A DNA stretch of 64,000 nt from Streptomyces rhizosphaerihabitans (GTDB lineage Bacteria; Actinomycetota; Actinomycetes; Streptomycetales; Streptomycetaceae), in NCBI RefSeq assembly GCF_025399795.1, contig NZ_JAODTZ010000045.1, forward strand, positions 25,705 through 89,704. Direction: 5' to 3'. Below the pieces are notes generated by a model. That model saw only the letters and a program-made list of their open reading frames with translations, was not told the DNA's origin and did not search any database. Of this stretch, positions 50,332-58,718 are shown piece after piece (position 1 is the stretch's first letter; every line of letters starts with the position of its first letter). Both the position numbers and the translations under genes were made by a program.

Positions 50332-51696
50332 GTGAGCACCAAGGACCTCAGCAAGACCGCGTACGACCACTTGTGGATGCACTTCACCCGCATGTCCTCG
50401 TACGAGAACGCGCCCGTTCCCACCATCGTCAAGGGTGAGGGCACCTATATCTACGACGACAAGGGCAAGCGCTACCTCGACGGTCTCGCGGGCCTGTTCG
50501 TGGTCCAGGCCGGCCACGGCCGCACCGAGCTGGCCGAGACGGCTTTCAAGCAGGCCCAGGAGCTGGCCTTCTTCCCGGTGTGGTCCTACGCCCACCCCAA
50601 GGCCATCGAGCTGGCCGAGCGTCTGGCGCACCACGCGCCGGGCGACCTGAACAAGGTGTTCTTCACCACCGGTGGCGGCGAGGCCGTCGAGACCGCGTGG
50701 AAGCTGGCCAAGCAGTACTTCAAGCTGCAGGGCAAGCCGACCAAGTACAAGGTCATCTCGCGTGCGGTCGCCTACCACGGCACCCCGCAGGGCGCCCTGT
50801 CGATCACCGGCCTGCCGGCCCTGAAGGCCCCCTTCGAGCCGCTGGTCCCGGGTGCCCACAAGGTCCCCAACACCAACATCTACCGCGCCCCGCTCTTCGG
50901 CGACGACCCCGAGGCCTATGGCCGCTGGGCCGCCGACCAGATCGAGCAGGAGATCCTCTTCGAGGGCCCGGAGACCGTCGCCGCGGTCTTCCTGGAGCCG
51001 GTGCAGAACGCCGGTGGCTGCTTCCCGCCGCCGCCCGGCTACTTCCAGCGCGTGCGCGAGATCTGCGACAAGTACGACGTGCTGCTGGTCTCGGACGAGG
51101 TCATCTGCGCCTTCGGCCGCCTCGGCACGATGTTCGGCTGCGACAAGTTCGGCTACGTACCGGACATGATCACCTGCGCCAAGGGCATGACCTCGGGCTA
51201 CTCCCCGATCGGCGCGTGCATCGTCTCCGACCGCATCGCCGAGCCGTTCTACAAGGGCGACAACACATTCCTGCACGGCTACACCTTCGGCGGCCACCCG
51301 GTCTCCGCCGCCGTGGCGCTCACCAACCTCGACATCTTCGAGCGTGAGGGCCTGAACCAGCACGTGCTGGACAACGAGGCCAACTTCCTGCAGACCCTGC
51401 AGAAGCTGCACGACCTGCCGATCGTCGGCGACGTCCGCGGCAACGGCTTCTTCTACGGCATCGAGCTGGTGAAGGACAAGGCCACCAAGGAGACCTTCAC
51501 GGACGAGGAGTCGGAGCGCGTGCTCTACGGCTTCGTCTCCAAGAAGCTCTTCGAGTACGGCCTCTACTGCCGCGCCGACGACCGCGGTGACCCGGTCATC
51601 CAGCTGTCGCCGCCGCTGATCTCCGACCAGTCGACCTTCGACGAGATCGAGGGGATCGTCCGTCAGGTCCTGACGGAGGCGTGGACCAAGCTCTGA
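50332..51696 (+). CDS. class III omega-aminotransferase, probable polyamine aminotransferase
   Basis: A 454-residue PLP enzyme. Cofactor loop FFTTGGGEAVETAWKLAK, catalytic strand VSDEVICAFGRLG, and PLP lysine Lys284 in ITCAKGMTSGYSP. The sequence belongs to the group of putrescine/beta-alanine:pyruvate aminotransferases. GTG start two bases after the AsnC stop; AAC/GGGGA before it acts as ribosome site. Together with the divergent aldehyde dehydrogenase it provides a transaminase route from diamine to amino acid. Low codon variation and strong G/C third positions hint at good expression. Confidence 0.92.
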   Translation: MSTKDLSKTAYDHLWMHFTRMSSYENAPVPTIVKGEGTYIYDDKGKRYLDGLAGLFVVQAGHGRTELAETAFKQAQELAFFPVWSYAHPKAIELAERLAHHAPGDLNKVFFTTGGGEAVETAWKLAKQYFKLQGKPTKYKVISRAVAYHGTPQGALSITGLPALKAPFEPLVPGAHKVPNTNIYRAPLFGDDPEAYGRWAADQIEQEILFEGPETVAAVFLEPVQNAGGCFPPPPGYFQRVREICDKYDVLLVSDEVICAFGRLGTMFGCDKFGYVPDMITCAKGMTSGYSPIGACIVSDRIAEPFYKGDNTFLHGYTFGGHPVSAAVALTNLDIFEREGLNQHVLDNEANFLQTLQKLHDLPIVGDVRGNGFFYGIELVKDKATKETFTDEESERVLYGFVSKKLFEYGLYCRADDRGDPVIQLSPPLISDQSTFDEIEGIVRQVLTEAWTKL

Positions 51697-51969
51697 TCCC
51701 GCGCCTCTGATCCTCAGCCGCGGCCCGGCTCCGCCGACTTCCCCCGGCGGCCTCCGGCCTCCCGTCCGACTGATCAACACCGGCCCCGGTGACGCCCGTT
51801 CGAGTGAGAATGGGCGGCCCGGGGCCGCGTGCTGTCCGGCCTCCCGGCCCCGACTCCCTAGCGTGCGAAGTGACCGATCGGCCCTGCCTTCGTTCCCCCG
51901 TCCGGGGGACCGAGCGACCTCGAAGAGGCCGCCGGGCACGGCACATCAGATCTGAACGAGGTGTACGCG

Positions 51970-52707
51970 ATGGTGGCCCCGCCTGACAACGACGTGCTCT
52001 GGGCACGCGCCCTGCACGTCAAGCACAACGGCTCGCCCGCGCTCAGCGGTGTCTCGCTCGGCGTCCGTGAGGGCGAGATCCTCGCCGTCGGCGGGCCGCG
52101 CGGCAGCGGCAAGACGACCCTCCTGCAGTGCCTGTCCGGCCAGCTGGTGCCGCAGCAGGGCGAGGTCTGGTTCAACAGCTCGCCCGTGCACACCATGGGT
52201 CCGCTCACCCGCGAGCGGCTGCGCCGGGGCCGGTTCGGCTGGATCGACCCGTTCCCGATGCTGGTCCCCGAGCTGAACGCCTGGGAGAACACCGCCCTCC
52301 CGCTGATGCTGCGCGGCTGGCCCCGCCGGGCCGCCAAGACCGCCGCCCTGGAGTGGCTGGAGCGCCTGGACATCGGCGGCTGCGCCCGCAAACGCCCCCA
52401 CGCCCTGCTCCAGGCCGAACGGCAGCGCGTCGCCTTCGCCCGCGCCATCGCCCCCACCCCCACCGTGCTGTTCGCCGACGAGCCGACGGCCCCGCTGCAC
52501 CGCGCCGACCGCGCCCAGGTGCTGCGCACCCTCACCACGGCGGCCCGCTCGCACGGCATCACGGTCGTCCTCGCCACCCACGACCCGGACACCGCGGCGC
52601 TCGCCGACCGAACGGTGTCGCTGCTCGACGGACGGCGCGTGAACACCGTCCACCTGCCCCCGGTCTCCGAGACGGAAGGCCGGGCCGCGTGCTCGCTCTC
52701 CGTCTAG
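51970..52707 (+). CDS. ABC transporter ATPase with degenerate signature
   Basis: A 245-residue ATPase. Walker A GGPRGSGKTT and Walker B TVLFADEPT are intact, switch His in LATHDPDT present. The signature motif, normally LSGGQ, reads LLQAERQRVA, so ATP hydrolysis may be altered. Start ATG 51970 has GAGG eight bases upstream. It overlaps its permease gene by 19 bases. Resembles LolD/MacB-type ATPases of FtsX permeases. The 273-base gap before it shows no other gene. Confidence 0.85.
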   Translation: MVAPPDNDVLWARALHVKHNGSPALSGVSLGVREGEILAVGGPRGSGKTTLLQCLSGQLVPQQGEVWFNSSPVHTMGPLTRERLRRGRFGWIDPFPMLVPELNAWENTALPLMLRGWPRRAAKTAALEWLERLDIGGCARKRPHALLQAERQRVAFARAIAPTPTVLFADEPTAPLHRADRAQVLRTLTTAARSHGITVVLATHDPDTAALADRTVSLLDGRRVNTVHLPPVSETEGRAACSLSV

Positions 52708-54347
52708 CCCGCGGGGGCCACCCCCTCGTCCAGCTCCGCCGGCTCCTGGTCGCCGCCGCCTCCGCGGGCACCGGGTTCCTGCTGCTGTGCACGCTGGGTT
52801 ACGCGATGAGCCACCCGGACGCCTCGGCCGCCGGCGCGCTGCGCCTGGCCTGGTGCGTCGCCCCCCTCGCCGCCACGGTCTACTTCGCCGTCGCGGTGGC
52901 CCGCACCGACCCCGCCACCCGCCCCCGGTCCGGCCTGTCCGCCATCGGCCTCGGTCCGGGCCGACTGATGGCGATCTCCGCCGTCACCACAGCCCTGTCC
53001 ACGATCCTCGGCTCCCTGCTCGCCCTGCTGCTCTTCCTCCACCTGCGCGGCGACCTGACCGGCATCCCGTTCGGCGGCGCGGCGGCGGACTTCCTCGCCT
53101 CCGGCCAGTCCCTGCCCCTGCCCGCGGCCCTGACGCTGCTCACCCTGGTGCCGATCGCGGCCTCCGGCGCGGCCGCCGTGGTCCTGCGCCCACGGCGCGG
53201 CGGTCCGCAGCGCACCGCGTGGTCGTACGGCCGCACCTGGATCTCGGCACGGCAGAACGCGGTCGCGAGCGCTCCGCAGCGCGGGACCCCGAGCGGCGGA
53301 CGCCCCACGGGCGGCGGTCGCGGCACGCCCGCGGCCTCCACCGCGACCCGCATGACCGCCGCCTCCGCCACGGCCGGCCCGGCCGACGGATTCACGGTCA
53401 CCGGCACGGGGGACGGATTCCGGGACGTGTCGGCGGACACCCACGGCGCCGCCCTGCCGCAGCCCGACCCGCGGGCCACGGGAGCGGACGGCCCCGACGG
53501 CTCCGACTTCCACTGGACCGCCGAGGCGTACGCCGGTGGGGAGACCGCCCAGCGGGTGGGCGCGCAGGACCGTTCGGGCGCCGTCGCCCACAGGCACCCC
53601 GGGACGCCCGCCTCGTACGACGGCGCGGACGGGTCGTACGACGGTGCGGAGGTGCCGTACGAGAGCGCTGAGGTGTCTCAGGCGCGCCCGGACCGGCATC
53701 GGGCCGCCGAGGCCGGCTCCCGTCGGCTGCCGCCCCCGGAGACCTCCCCGAACGGGCTCCCCTGGGGCGCGGCCGTACTGGCGGCGGGGCTGGCCGTGGA
53801 GACGCACGCGAGCCGTTCGGGACCCGCGCCCGCACTCGCGCTGCCCGGCGGTTTCGTCGGCGGTCCGGCCGGGGTGCTGCTCGGCTGGGTGCTGACGGCG
53901 GTCGGTCTGGCCCTCGCCGGGCCGGCGATCACCTATCTGTGCGGGCGGCTGCTCCAGGCCGTACGTCCGGGCGCGCTGCGACTGCTGGCCGGGCGGGTGC
54001 TCCAGGCGGAGGCGCGGCGCATCGGGCAGCCGCTGGGCGTGGTGTGCGCGGTGGCGTCGGGCGGGTTCGCCATGACGACGCTGTACACCGGTGCCCGGCC
54101 CGCGTTCGGTCCGCTGACCACCCTCGGGGCCCTGCTGGTCGCCGGGTGCACGCTGCTGACGCTGGCGACCGCCGCCGTCGAGGCGAAGCAGGCCCGTGCG
54201 GACACGACGGCGGCCCTGCTGCGGCTGGGGGCGCCCGGTTCGTTGCTGCGCGGCGCGGCGGCGCTGCGCGCCGGGGCGCTGTTCGCCGTGTTCGCCCCGC
54301 TGACCTGGGCGGTCGCCGAACTGGCAGCGCTTCCGCTGATCAGCTGA
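52689..54347 (+). CDS. membrane protein with long disordered loop, partner of ABC ATPase
   Basis: A 552-residue protein with about four helices in residues 20-170, a 180-residue hydrophilic Asp/Gly/Thr/Arg-rich insert (about 180-350), and about five helices at the C-terminus. FtsX-like permeases have four helices with a large external domain; here the insert is low-complexity rather than folded. GTG start 52689 overlaps the ATPase gene, in another frame, supporting coupled synthesis. Substrate unknown. Confidence 0.78.
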   Translation: MLALRLARGGHPLVQLRRLLVAAASAGTGFLLLCTLGYAMSHPDASAAGALRLAWCVAPLAATVYFAVAVARTDPATRPRSGLSAIGLGPGRLMAISAVTTALSTILGSLLALLLFLHLRGDLTGIPFGGAAADFLASGQSLPLPAALTLLTLVPIAASGAAAVVLRPRRGGPQRTAWSYGRTWISARQNAVASAPQRGTPSGGRPTGGGRGTPAASTATRMTAASATAGPADGFTVTGTGDGFRDVSADTHGAALPQPDPRATGADGPDGSDFHWTAEAYAGGETAQRVGAQDRSGAVAHRHPGTPASYDGADGSYDGAEVPYESAEVSQARPDRHRAAEAGSRRLPPPETSPNGLPWGAAVLAAGLAVETHASRSGPAPALALPGGFVGGPAGVLLGWVLTAVGLALAGPAITYLCGRLLQAVRPGALRLLAGRVLQAEARRIGQPLGVVCAVASGGFAMTTLYTGARPAFGPLTTLGALLVAGCTLLTLATAAVEAKQARADTTAALLRLGAPGSLLRGAAALRAGALFAVFAPLTWAVAELAALPLIS

Positions 54348-54465
54348 TCCGCCCGCGGACCGCTCCGCGCGATCCCCGGGGAAAAGGTCCGCGCCGGGCG
54401 ATGATTTCCGGCCCGGCCCGCGGTCTGTCCCTGCGAACGGCACAACACTGACGGGAGACCCTCGC

Positions 54466-54873
54466 ATGTACCAGCAGATGATCTTCGTGAACCTGCCAGT
54501 GTCCGACGTGGACACCTCGAAGAAGTTCTTCACGGAGCTCGGCTACACGATCAACCCGCAGTTCTCCACCGACGACTGCGCCTGTGTGGTGATCAGCGAC
54601 ACGATCATCGCGATGCTGCTGAGCAAGCAGCGCTACGCGGACTTCACCAAGAAGCAGATCGCGGACGCGACCAGGACCAGCGAGGTGCTGCTGTGTCTGA
54701 GCGCCGAGAGCCGCGAGAAGGTCGACGAGCTGGTCGACGCCGCCATCGCCGCGGGCGGCTCGGGGACCGGCGAGGCGCAGGACCAGGGCTTCATGTACGG
54801 CCGCGCCTTCGACGACCCGGACGGCCACACCTGGGAGGTCATGTGGATGGACCCGGCGGCGGTCCAGGGCTGA
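54466..54873 (+). CDS. VOC (glyoxalase/bleomycin-resistance fold) protein
   Basis: A 135-residue metal-binding-fold protein. Starts MYQQMIFVNLPVSDVDTSKK, has two beta-alpha-beta modules and ends DDPDGHTWEVMWMDP, as in PhnB-like VOC proteins. ATG with GGGAG upstream. Could be a dioxygenase, lyase or resistance protein; metal ligands cannot be assigned with certainty. Alone on its strand, followed by a long repetitive gap. Confidence 0.88.
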   Translation: MYQQMIFVNLPVSDVDTSKKFFTELGYTINPQFSTDDCACVVISDTIIAMLLSKQRYADFTKKQIADATRTSEVLLCLSAESREKVDELVDAAIAAGGSGTGEAQDQGFMYGRAFDDPDGHTWEVMWMDPAAVQG

Positions 54874-55058
54874 GCCCCACCGGTCCGGTTCACGTTCCGG
54901 GGCCGGCGCGCGGTACAGGGGTCCGCGCGCCGGCCCCGCGACGTCCCCCCGAGGGCCCGGCCGCGGCCTCGACGCCCGCTGCGTCACCTGGCGGAGCATC
55001 ACCCGCGCACCGACCGCACCCGGGTGACCCGGCAACAGGGCGAGCCACTGGGCGAGGC

Positions 55059-55602
55059 GCCCCGAAACCGGGCGCAGGACGCCGGTGCCGGGCGCAGCAG
55101 ACCGGACACGAATCGCCGCGCCGGACGGCGGACCCGGACCCGCAGGACGCCATGCGGACGCCCCGGACCCGGGGCGCGTTGGTCACCCTGCGGACGCCCC
55201 GCACCTCCGTCGTGGGCCGCCGGACGGACACCGGCCCCCGGCGCAAGACCTGTCCGGAAGCGTGCACTTCACCGCCGGCTCGCGGCACCGGACCCGGGCG
55301 GAGGTCGCCGGACGGACGCTGCGGACCCGGCGCGAGTCTCCGGACGGGCGCCGCGCACCCGGGCACGAGTCGCCGGGCGGACGTCCGGGCGCGAGCCGCG
55401 GTGCCGGACGCCGGACCCGGGCGCCGGCCCGTACGCAGGGCGCCGTCCGAAACGCTCCGGAACCGGGCGCAGGGACGCCGTGCGGACGCCGCGGACCCGG
55501 CGCGAGTCGACTTCGGGGCGCCTCGCACCCGGGTGGGGGTCGCCCTGCGAACGCCCCGGACCCGGGCGCGGGTCGTGGTGCCGGATGGGCCGTACCCGGG
55601 GG
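55059..55602. repeat. imperfect 33-bp tandem array, about 15 copies
   Basis: Most of the 760-base gap 54874-55633. Units share CGGACGCC, CGGACCCGGGCGCG and GTCGCC. Copies with 33-34 base spacing begin near 55302, 55335, 55368, and again near 55470, 55504, 55537 and 55570; others are shorter. No believable gene lies in it; open frames on both strands come from the repeat. Confidence 0.75.
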
Positions 55603-55633
55603 TGCCGCGAAGGGCAGCCCCTAGCATGGCCGC

Positions 55634-56749
55634 GTGCAGCCGACACCCCTTCACGCATCCCATGACCGTGAGATCGAATCCCTCGCCGAGTTCGACGAAG
55701 TCGTCTCGGGGGGCGGCTCCCTCGCCCGGTTCCGTGTTCAGGCCATCGATCTGACGGACCGTACGCGGGATCTGCTCTCCGTGGACACCACGGGTGCCGT
55801 CTTCCTCGGCTGCCCGATGGAGCCGGTGGCGGCCGAGCGGGTCCGGGCCTCGGGCGCGCTCGTCTTCCCGCCCGTCCCGGGCCTCCCCCTCGACCCCTAC
55901 CGGGGTCATCTCTACTCCCCCGACGAGCTCTTCGCCTCGCTCGACGCGGGCTACGAGGCGACGCCCGACGCCCGCGCGTACGCCTGGTTCCAGCAGGCCA
56001 AGGCCGACGGCGACATATTCGCGTCGATGGTGCGCGCGATCCACGACGACTCCGTCTCGGACGCGCTCGACGAACTCCTCGTCGGCGTACGGGTGGTCGG
56101 TGTGATGGGCGGCCACGCGATGGCGCGCGGCACGCAGGCGTACGCGGGGGCCGCGCGGCTCGGCCGTACGCTCGCACGCTCCGGTCTCATGGTCGCCACC
56201 GGCGGCGGCCCCGGCGCCATGGAGGCGGCGAACCTCGGCGCGTACGCGGCTCCGTTCGACGACGGCATGCTCGACGAGGCGCTGAACATCCTGGCCGCCG
56301 TCCCGTCGTTCACCCCCTCCGTCACCGACTGGGCGCGCTCGGCGTTCGAGGTGCGGGGGCGCTGGCCCTCGGGCGGTCCCTCGGTCGGCATCCCCACCTG
56401 GTTCTACGGCCATGAGCCGCCGAACGCCTTCGCCGCGCACACGGCCAAGTACTTTGCCAACGCGACCCGCGAGGACGGGCTGCTGGCCCGCTCGAACGCG
56501 GGTGTCGTCTTCCTGCCGGGTGCCGCCGGGACCGTACAGGAGATCTTCGACAACGCGACGCCCAACTACTACGAGTCGAGGGGCGAACCCACCCCCATGG
56601 TCCTCGTGGACCGCGCGCACTGGACCGAGAAATACCCCGCCTGGGCACTGCTCAAGTCGCTGGCCTGCGAACGGGCGATGGAGTCGCGCATCGCGCTCGT
56701 CGACCGGATCGATGACGCTCCGGAGGCACTCAAACACTTCGGAGGTTAA
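55634..56749 (+). CDS. LOG-family protein (putative nucleotide 5'-monophosphate phosphoribohydrolase)
   Basis: A 371-residue protein with the Rossmann-type lysine-decarboxylase-like fold: VVGVMGGHAMARGT, TGGGPGAMEAAN and the second motif PGAAGTVQEIFDN (usually PGGxGTxxE). About twice the length of cytokinin-activating LOG proteins; resembles PpnN-type nucleosidases that cleave nucleotide monophosphates. Start GTG 55634. The first 140 residues are an extra domain. Function at the molecular level is inferred from the family. Confidence 0.88.
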   Translation: MQPTPLHASHDREIESLAEFDEVVSGGGSLARFRVQAIDLTDRTRDLLSVDTTGAVFLGCPMEPVAAERVRASGALVFPPVPGLPLDPYRGHLYSPDELFASLDAGYEATPDARAYAWFQQAKADGDIFASMVRAIHDDSVSDALDELLVGVRVVGVMGGHAMARGTQAYAGAARLGRTLARSGLMVATGGGPGAMEAANLGAYAAPFDDGMLDEALNILAAVPSFTPSVTDWARSAFEVRGRWPSGGPSVGIPTWFYGHEPPNAFAAHTAKYFANATREDGLLARSNAGVVFLPGAAGTVQEIFDNATPNYYESRGEPTPMVLVDRAHWTEKYPAWALLKSLACERAMESRIALVDRIDDAPEALKHFGG

Positions 56750-56787
56750 CAACTCGGCAAAGCCGACGGCGAGACAGGGCATACGCA

Positions 56788-56815
56788 TTGACAGCCCTTA
56801 GGCTGCGCTTATAAA
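56788..56815 (+). promoter_or_regulatory. strong HrdB-type promoter of LAETG wall protein
   Basis: TTGACA (56788-56793), 16-base spacer, TATAAA (56810-56815). The leader is about 85 bases long before the GTG start. This is the best consensus promoter in the window. Confidence 0.75.
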
Positions 56816-56906
56816 CCTGTGAAACTCCTGGGGGTGCTGTTGCTGGAATGATTCGCAGCAAATCCCCCGACACCCCCCGCAGTTGCGCAACCTGTGAAGG
56901 GCAATC

Positions 56907-57590
56907 GTGTCCATATCTCGACGCACCGCACGAACCGTGCGAATCCTCGGCGTTGCCTCCGCCTCTGCCGCGCTCGCGCTCGGCGTCGCCGGCAACGCAC
57001 TCGCTTGCAACATCAAGGACTTCTCGGCCGCCGCCACCTGCGACGGCAACGGGAAGGGCATCATCACCGTGACCGACATCGACGCCTCCGCCAAGGAAGC
57101 CACCGTCACGGTCTTCCTCGAGCGCAACGGCGCCGACGACCACCAGGTCGGGTCCGCCCAGAAGGTCACCGGCAGCAAGGACGGTGCCACCGTCTCCTTC
57201 GCGGAGGACTGGGCGCCCAAGGCCGAGTACCGGATCCACGTCAGCGTCCCGAACATCGTGGACAAGGACATCTCTCCGAACCTGGTGACGAAGGACGAGG
57301 CCTGCGCGACGAAGTCGGAGTCGCCGTCCCCGTCGGCGAGCCCGGCGCCGTCGGAGTCCGCCTCGGACACTCCCTCGGACTCGGCGACCCCGTCGGACTC
57401 CGAGAGCAGCGCCGCTCCGGCCACCCCGGGCGACAACCAGCCGTCCGCGGCCGCCGGTGAGTCCAACCTGGCCGAGACCGGTGCGAACTCCAACACCCCG
57501 ATGATCGCCGGCATCGCCGGTGCGTTCGTCATCGTCGGTGGCGGAGCGGTCTTCTTCGGCATGCGCCGCCGCGGCGCCTCGAAGGCCTGA
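56907..57590 (+). CDS. cell-wall-anchored protein with LAETG sorting signal
   Basis: Exported protein of 227 residues. Signal peptide VRILGVASASAALALGVAG (cleavage near NALA), a compact domain (about 34-132) with cysteines in ACNIKDF, ATCDGNG and DEACATK, then a Ser/Pro/Asp/Thr-rich stalk, the class E sortase signal NLAETG, a membrane helix (MIAGIAGAFVIVGGGAVFF) and RRR tail. GTG start with AAGGG upstream. LAXTG is the chaplin-type signal in Streptomyces; the class E sortase is not in the window. Followed by a terminator. Confidence 0.92.
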   Translation: MSISRRTARTVRILGVASASAALALGVAGNALACNIKDFSAAATCDGNGKGIITVTDIDASAKEATVTVFLERNGADDHQVGSAQKVTGSKDGATVSFAEDWAPKAEYRIHVSVPNIVDKDISPNLVTKDEACATKSESPSPSASPAPSESASDTPSDSATPSDSESSAAPATPGDNQPSAAAGESNLAETGANSNTPMIAGIAGAFVIVGGGAVFFGMRRRGASKA

Positions 57591-57608
57591 CCCGCATCCT
57601 GAACGACC

Positions 57609-57643
57609 GTGTGGCCCGCCTCCGTCGAGGAGGCGGGCCACAC
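57609..57643. terminator. bidirectional terminator, perfect 15-bp stem
   Basis: GTGTGGCCCGCCTCC (57609-57623) and GGAGGCGGGCCACAC (57629-57643), loop GTCGA. Ends both the LAETG gene and the convergent thiQ gene. Confidence 0.9.
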
Positions 57644-57662
57644 GGCTGTCCGGGTGCCTCGG

Positions 57663-58718
57663 TCAACCGGCGTGATCCTCGGGGCCCCTGGCGGACCGCG
57701 CCCCGAGGACGACGATCTCGTCGGCGTCGAACTCCACGCCGACCACGTCCCCGGGCTCCGGTGCGTCCCGCAGCGCGCACGCCGCCTCCAGCCCGGGAGC
57801 ACCCTCCGGCTGAAGCTGTACAGCGACGTGCGTGCCCCGGAAGGTGCGTGCGGCGACCGTGCAGCGCAACCCGTCCGCCGGGGCCACGAGCCGTACACCG
57901 GCGGGCCGTACGAGGAGCGTGCCGGGCCCCTGGGCGGCGCCCTCCGGCACCGGGACCTTGCCCCACGGGGTGTCGGCGGCCGCCGCGCTCACCGTCGCCT
58001 CGACCACGTTGTCGAAGCCGAGGAAACGGGCCACGAAGGCGTCCGCGGGATGCTGCCAGACCTCAAGGGGCGTACCGGACTGGGCGATCCGCCCGTCGCG
58101 CATCACCACGACCCGGTCCGCGAGCGCGAAGGCCTCTCCCTGGTCGTGAGTGACGGCGAGCACCGTCGTACCCAACTCGCCGAAGAGGCCACGGAGTTCG
58201 ACGACCAGCCGTTCGCGCAGCGAGCGGTCCAGCTGGCCGAGCGGTTCGTCGAGCATCAGCAGCCGGGGGCGCGGCGCGAGGGCGCGGGCCAGCGCCACGC
58301 GCTGCTGCTCACCGCCGGACAGGGAGGCGACGGCGCGGCCCCGGGCTCCCGGCAGACCGACGAGCTCCAGCAACTCCCCCACCCGGGCCGCCTGTCCGCT
58401 CCTCGACGTGCCGCGCATCCGCAGCCCGAAGGCCACGTTGCCGCCCACGTCCCGCTGCGGGAAGAGCTGATGGTCCTGGAACATCAGGCCGACGCCCCGC
58501 TTGTGCGCGGGAACGGCCGCCTGGTCCTGCCCGTCCAGCACGACACGGCCCGCGTCCAGCGGCTGCAGTCCGGCCACCGTCCGCAGGAGCGTGGACTTGC
58601 CGCTGCCGCTCGGCCCGAGCACGCACACGATCTCGTGCTCGGCGACATCGAGGTCGACGGCGTCGAGCACGGCCCGCCCGCCGAAGCGTACGGTCGCGCC
58701 CTGCAGGCTCAGCAGCAT
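57663..58718 (-). CDS. thiQ: thiamine-type ABC transporter ATPase
   Basis: A 351-residue ATPase with Walker A GPSGSGKST, Q-loop FQDHQLFP, signature LSGGEQQR, Walker B LLMLDEPLGQLD, and a C-terminal OB-fold region of about 110 residues. Its ATG directly follows the permease stop (TAGATG). Assigned to thiamine or thiamine-precursor uptake because the transcript starts with a TPP riboswitch. The C-terminal domain is absent from E. coli ThiQ, so it is closer to the Fe/spermidine branch in architecture. Confidence 0.88.
   Translation of the reverse strand: MLLSLQGATVRFGGRAVLDAVDLDVAEHEIVCVLGPSGSGKSTLLRTVAGLQPLDAGRVVLDGQDQAAVPAHKRGVGLMFQDHQLFPQRDVGGNVAFGLRMRGTSRSGQAARVGELLELVGLPGARGRAVASLSGGEQQRVALARALAPRPRLLMLDEPLGQLDRSLRERLVVELRGLFGELGTTVLAVTHDQGEAFALADRVVVMRDGRIAQSGTPLEVWQHPADAFVARFLGFDNVVEATVSAAAADTPWGKVPVPEGAAQGPGTLLVRPAGVRLVAPADGLRCTVAARTFRGTHVAVQLQPEGAPGLEAACALRDAPEPGDVVGVEFDADEIVVLGARSARGPEDHAG

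Noticed and set aside
48211..51696. 1161-codon plus-strand open frame
   Set aside because: Only its 3' part (from 50332) is the aminotransferase. The rest is antisense to the aldehyde dehydrogenase gene and shows reversed-codon character.
54890..56788. 632-codon minus-strand open frame over the LOG gene and repeat array
   Set aside because: Antisense to LOG; the other part is translated repeat. No start signal.
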